A DNA stretch of 64,000 nucleotides from the NCBI RefSeq assembly GCF_000378945.1, contig NZ_KB900539.1, positions 1,997,142 to 2,061,141 on the forward strand, read 5' to 3'. A program made the translations under genes and the position numbers. The notes beneath the pieces were generated by a model. It had not been told where the DNA came from and made no database searches. It saw only the letters and a program-made list of their open reading frames with translations. Positions 62,485 through 64,000 of this stretch are shown here, piece after piece (within the stretch, counting starts at the first letter, position 1; the number at the start of each line of letters is the position of its first letter). Origin of the DNA: Methyloversatilis universalis EHg5 (GTDB lineage: Bacteria; Pseudomonadota; Gammaproteobacteria; Burkholderiales; Rhodocyclaceae).

Positions 62485-63473
62485 GGCGGCCGGGGCAGGC
62501 CGGCAGCACGCTGGTCGAACTGATGATCGCGCTGGCCATCGGCCTGTTCATCACGGCCGCGGCCATCGGTCTCATGCTCGGCAATCGTCAGACCTATGAC
62601 ACCACAGAAGGGCTTTCGCGGATCCAGGAGTCGGCGCGCATGGCCTTCGAACTGCTCGCTCGCGACGTGCGCGAGGCCGGTCTCAATTCCTGTGGCGGTG
62701 CGCTGCAGTTCGTCAATGTGCTCAACAACCCGACCTCGCTCTGGTGGACCCAGTGGAATGGCGGCGTGCGTGGTTACGGTGGTACCGAGGTGTTTTCCGG
62801 TGCGCCCATCGGCAGCGCTGCCGGCCAGCGGGTGAGTGGTACCGCCGCGCTGCACGTGATGCGCAGCGGCAGCCAGCCGCAGACGGTGGCCGCGCACGAT
62901 ACCGGCACCCGCACCTTCACCCTCAGTCCGGGCAATGACGTGCTGGCGGCGGGCGATCTGGCCATTGCCTGCAACTTCAGCCAGGCCAGCCTGTTCCAGG
63001 TGTCGGCAGCAAACGCCACGACGGTGTCGCACGACACCGGCGGCACACCGGGCAACTGCAGTCGCGGCCTCGGCTTTGCCGATCCGCCCGATTGCAGCAC
63101 GAACGGACAGACCTACCGCTTCGAAGCCAATGCGGTACTGATGAAGCTCGAATCGCTGGCCTGGTATGTAGGGAACACCGGTCGCAGCGGCACCACGGCC
63201 CGTTCGCTGTTCCGGGTGGCGCCGCAGAACAATGCCGGCACGCTGACGCTGGTGGCGGAGGAGGTACTTGAAGGCGTGATCGACCTGCAGCTGGACTATC
63301 TGCTCGAGGGCACCACTGCCTATGTGGCGGCAGCGTCGGTCACCAACTGGAATGCGGTCACCGGTGTGCGCATCCGGCTGCAGATCGAGGAGCCGGACCG
63401 CCCGGCCGCGGTGACCGACCGGGTGAGACGTACCATGACCCACGTGGTCACGCTGCGGAACCGCATGTCATGA
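62481..63473 (+). CDS. Minor pilin PilW (module 2)
   Basis: A 330-residue prepilin with GTG start at 62481 (GTGA overlap): QAG then STLVELMIALAIGLFITAAA, GNRQTYDTTEGLSRIQESAR, FELLARDVREAGLNSCGGAL. The WW-x2-W-x-GG-x-RG run is shared with module 1 PilW, so the two are paralogues. Longer in-frame starts upstream lie inside pilV. Confidence 0.87.
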   Translation: MRRPGQAGSTLVELMIALAIGLFITAAAIGLMLGNRQTYDTTEGLSRIQESARMAFELLARDVREAGLNSCGGALQFVNVLNNPTSLWWTQWNGGVRGYGGTEVFSGAPIGSAAGQRVSGTAALHVMRSGSQPQTVAAHDTGTRTFTLSPGNDVLAAGDLAIACNFSQASLFQVSAANATTVSHDTGGTPGNCSRGLGFADPPDCSTNGQTYRFEANAVLMKLESLAWYVGNTGRSGTTARSLFRVAPQNNAGTLTLVAEEVLEGVIDLQLDYLLEGTTAYVAAASVTNWNAVTGVRIRLQIEEPDRPAAVTDRVRRTMTHVVTLRNRMS

Positions 63474-64000
63474 TCAGGCACGCTCCGAAGCGCCAGCGGG
63501 GCGTCACGCTGGTGGTGGCCCTGATGCTGCTGATCGCGGTTACGCTGCTCGGTCTGGCCAGCATGCGCGGCACCGGCATGCAGGAGCGCATGAGCGCCAA
63601 CCTGTACGACCGCGCGATCGCCTTTCAGGCTGCGGAGTCCGCCCTGCGCGAAGCCGAAACGCTGCTCAGTTCGGGCACGGCCGGGCCTTTCGACGGCAGC
63701 ATCACCGGACTGTTCGGCAAACCCAATCCGTCCGGCAGCGGCTTCGAGAACCGCTGGGAAAACAGCGCGACCGTGTGGGCAGGTGCAACGGTCTGGTGGG
63801 CGGCGGCCGATGCCGGTACCCGGGCCCGGGCCGCTGGAACGCCGCAGTACATCATCGAGGATCTCGGAATGTGGCCGTCGACGCCGGACTGCGACACCGT
63901 GACCACCATCACGTCTGACTGTCTCAAGCCGCGCTACCGCATTACCGCGCGCAGCGCGCAAGTTGCCGGCCGGCCGACGGTGCTGCTGCAGACAACCTAT
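63470..64000 (+). CDS. Minor pilin PilX (module 2), cut by the window end
   Basis: An open frame from the ATG at 63470 (overlapping the pilW stop) to the last base, 177 residues so far without a stop. QRG then VTLVVALMLLIAVTLLGLAS, MQERMSANLYDRAIAFQAAE and SALREAETLL are PilX marks shared with the copy at 56541. A second pilY1 and pilE are expected beyond the window. Confidence 0.88.
   Translation, partial: MIRHAPKRQRGVTLVVALMLLIAVTLLGLASMRGTGMQERMSANLYDRAIAFQAAESALREAETLLSSGTAGPFDGSITGLFGKPNPSGSGFENRWENSATVWAGATVWWAAADAGTRARAAGTPQYIIEDLGMWPSTPDCDTVTTITSDCLKPRYRITARSAQVAGRPTVLLQTTY

Overview
This 64 kb window is a continuous piece of GC-rich proteobacterial chromosome with tightly packed genes. 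Many neighbours overlap by 4 bases (ATGA or GTGA). Gene content and protein styles point to a betaproteobacterium: ZapE, pqqABCDE, a two-gene envZ/ompR, LplT, tsaB-rimI-udg, SapC, DUF3422 and a PEP-CTERM exosortase substrate. My best guess is a Rhodocyclales-type methylotroph such as Methyloversatilis, but this is inferred from style and not from an alignment. I see no rRNA, tRNA, IS element, prophage or CRISPR array.

Layout. 1-4640: the end of zapE, a small secretin-N-domain protein, then pqqA-pqqBCDE with a hairpin plus U-run between pqqA and pqqB. 4640-5400: a decayed metallophosphoesterase remnant. 5400-9780: an MHYT hybrid histidine kinase joined to an HD-GYP response regulator. 9800-14290: three small exported or lipoproteins, then phosphatidylserine decarboxylase divergent from a large class-III aminotransferase, and a DUF962/Mpo1-like membrane protein. 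14550-25270: an EAL-CBS-GGDEF protein, a RluF-like pseudouridine synthase with a repetitive basic N-terminus, htpG behind a sigma-32-type promoter, a UbiA prenyltransferase, a PAS-GGDEF-EAL sensor and a chemoreceptor. 25450-29060: a Bax-inhibitor-1 protein, an HPF-like protein, NhaR, a DUF429 protein and a frameshifted PEP-CTERM gene. 29130-33505: ATP-dependent DNA ligase plus its associated MBL-fold exonuclease, divergent from a MEKHLA protein and an M20 amidohydrolase. 33540-42320: a BT1-type transporter, a cNMP-binding protein with an AI-2E-type permease, a truncated haemoglobin, SapC, envZ/ompR, two small exported proteins and a DUF1501 protein. 42336-52620: a TPR response regulator, tsaB-rimI-udg, a glycine-zipper protein, lplT, a LysR regulator, alr, radA and terC. 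52640-52812: a yybP-ykoY (manganese) riboswitch followed by a strong terminator in the terC leader. 52860-64000: DUF3422, then two consecutive type IV pilus minor-pilin modules (fimT-pilV-pilW-pilX-pilY1-pilE, then fimT-pilV-pilW-pilX), the second cut by the window end.

Themes. Three c-di-GMP proteins and two complete sensory systems lie close to a large type IV pilus assembly locus, which suggests surface-behaviour control. The pqq genes make the cofactor for periplasmic quinoprotein dehydrogenases encoded elsewhere. The best-supported regulatory finding is the Mn riboswitch plus terminator ahead of terC. The most open questions are the aminotransferase/psd/Mpo1-like lipid neighbourhood and the role of the duplicated minor pilins.
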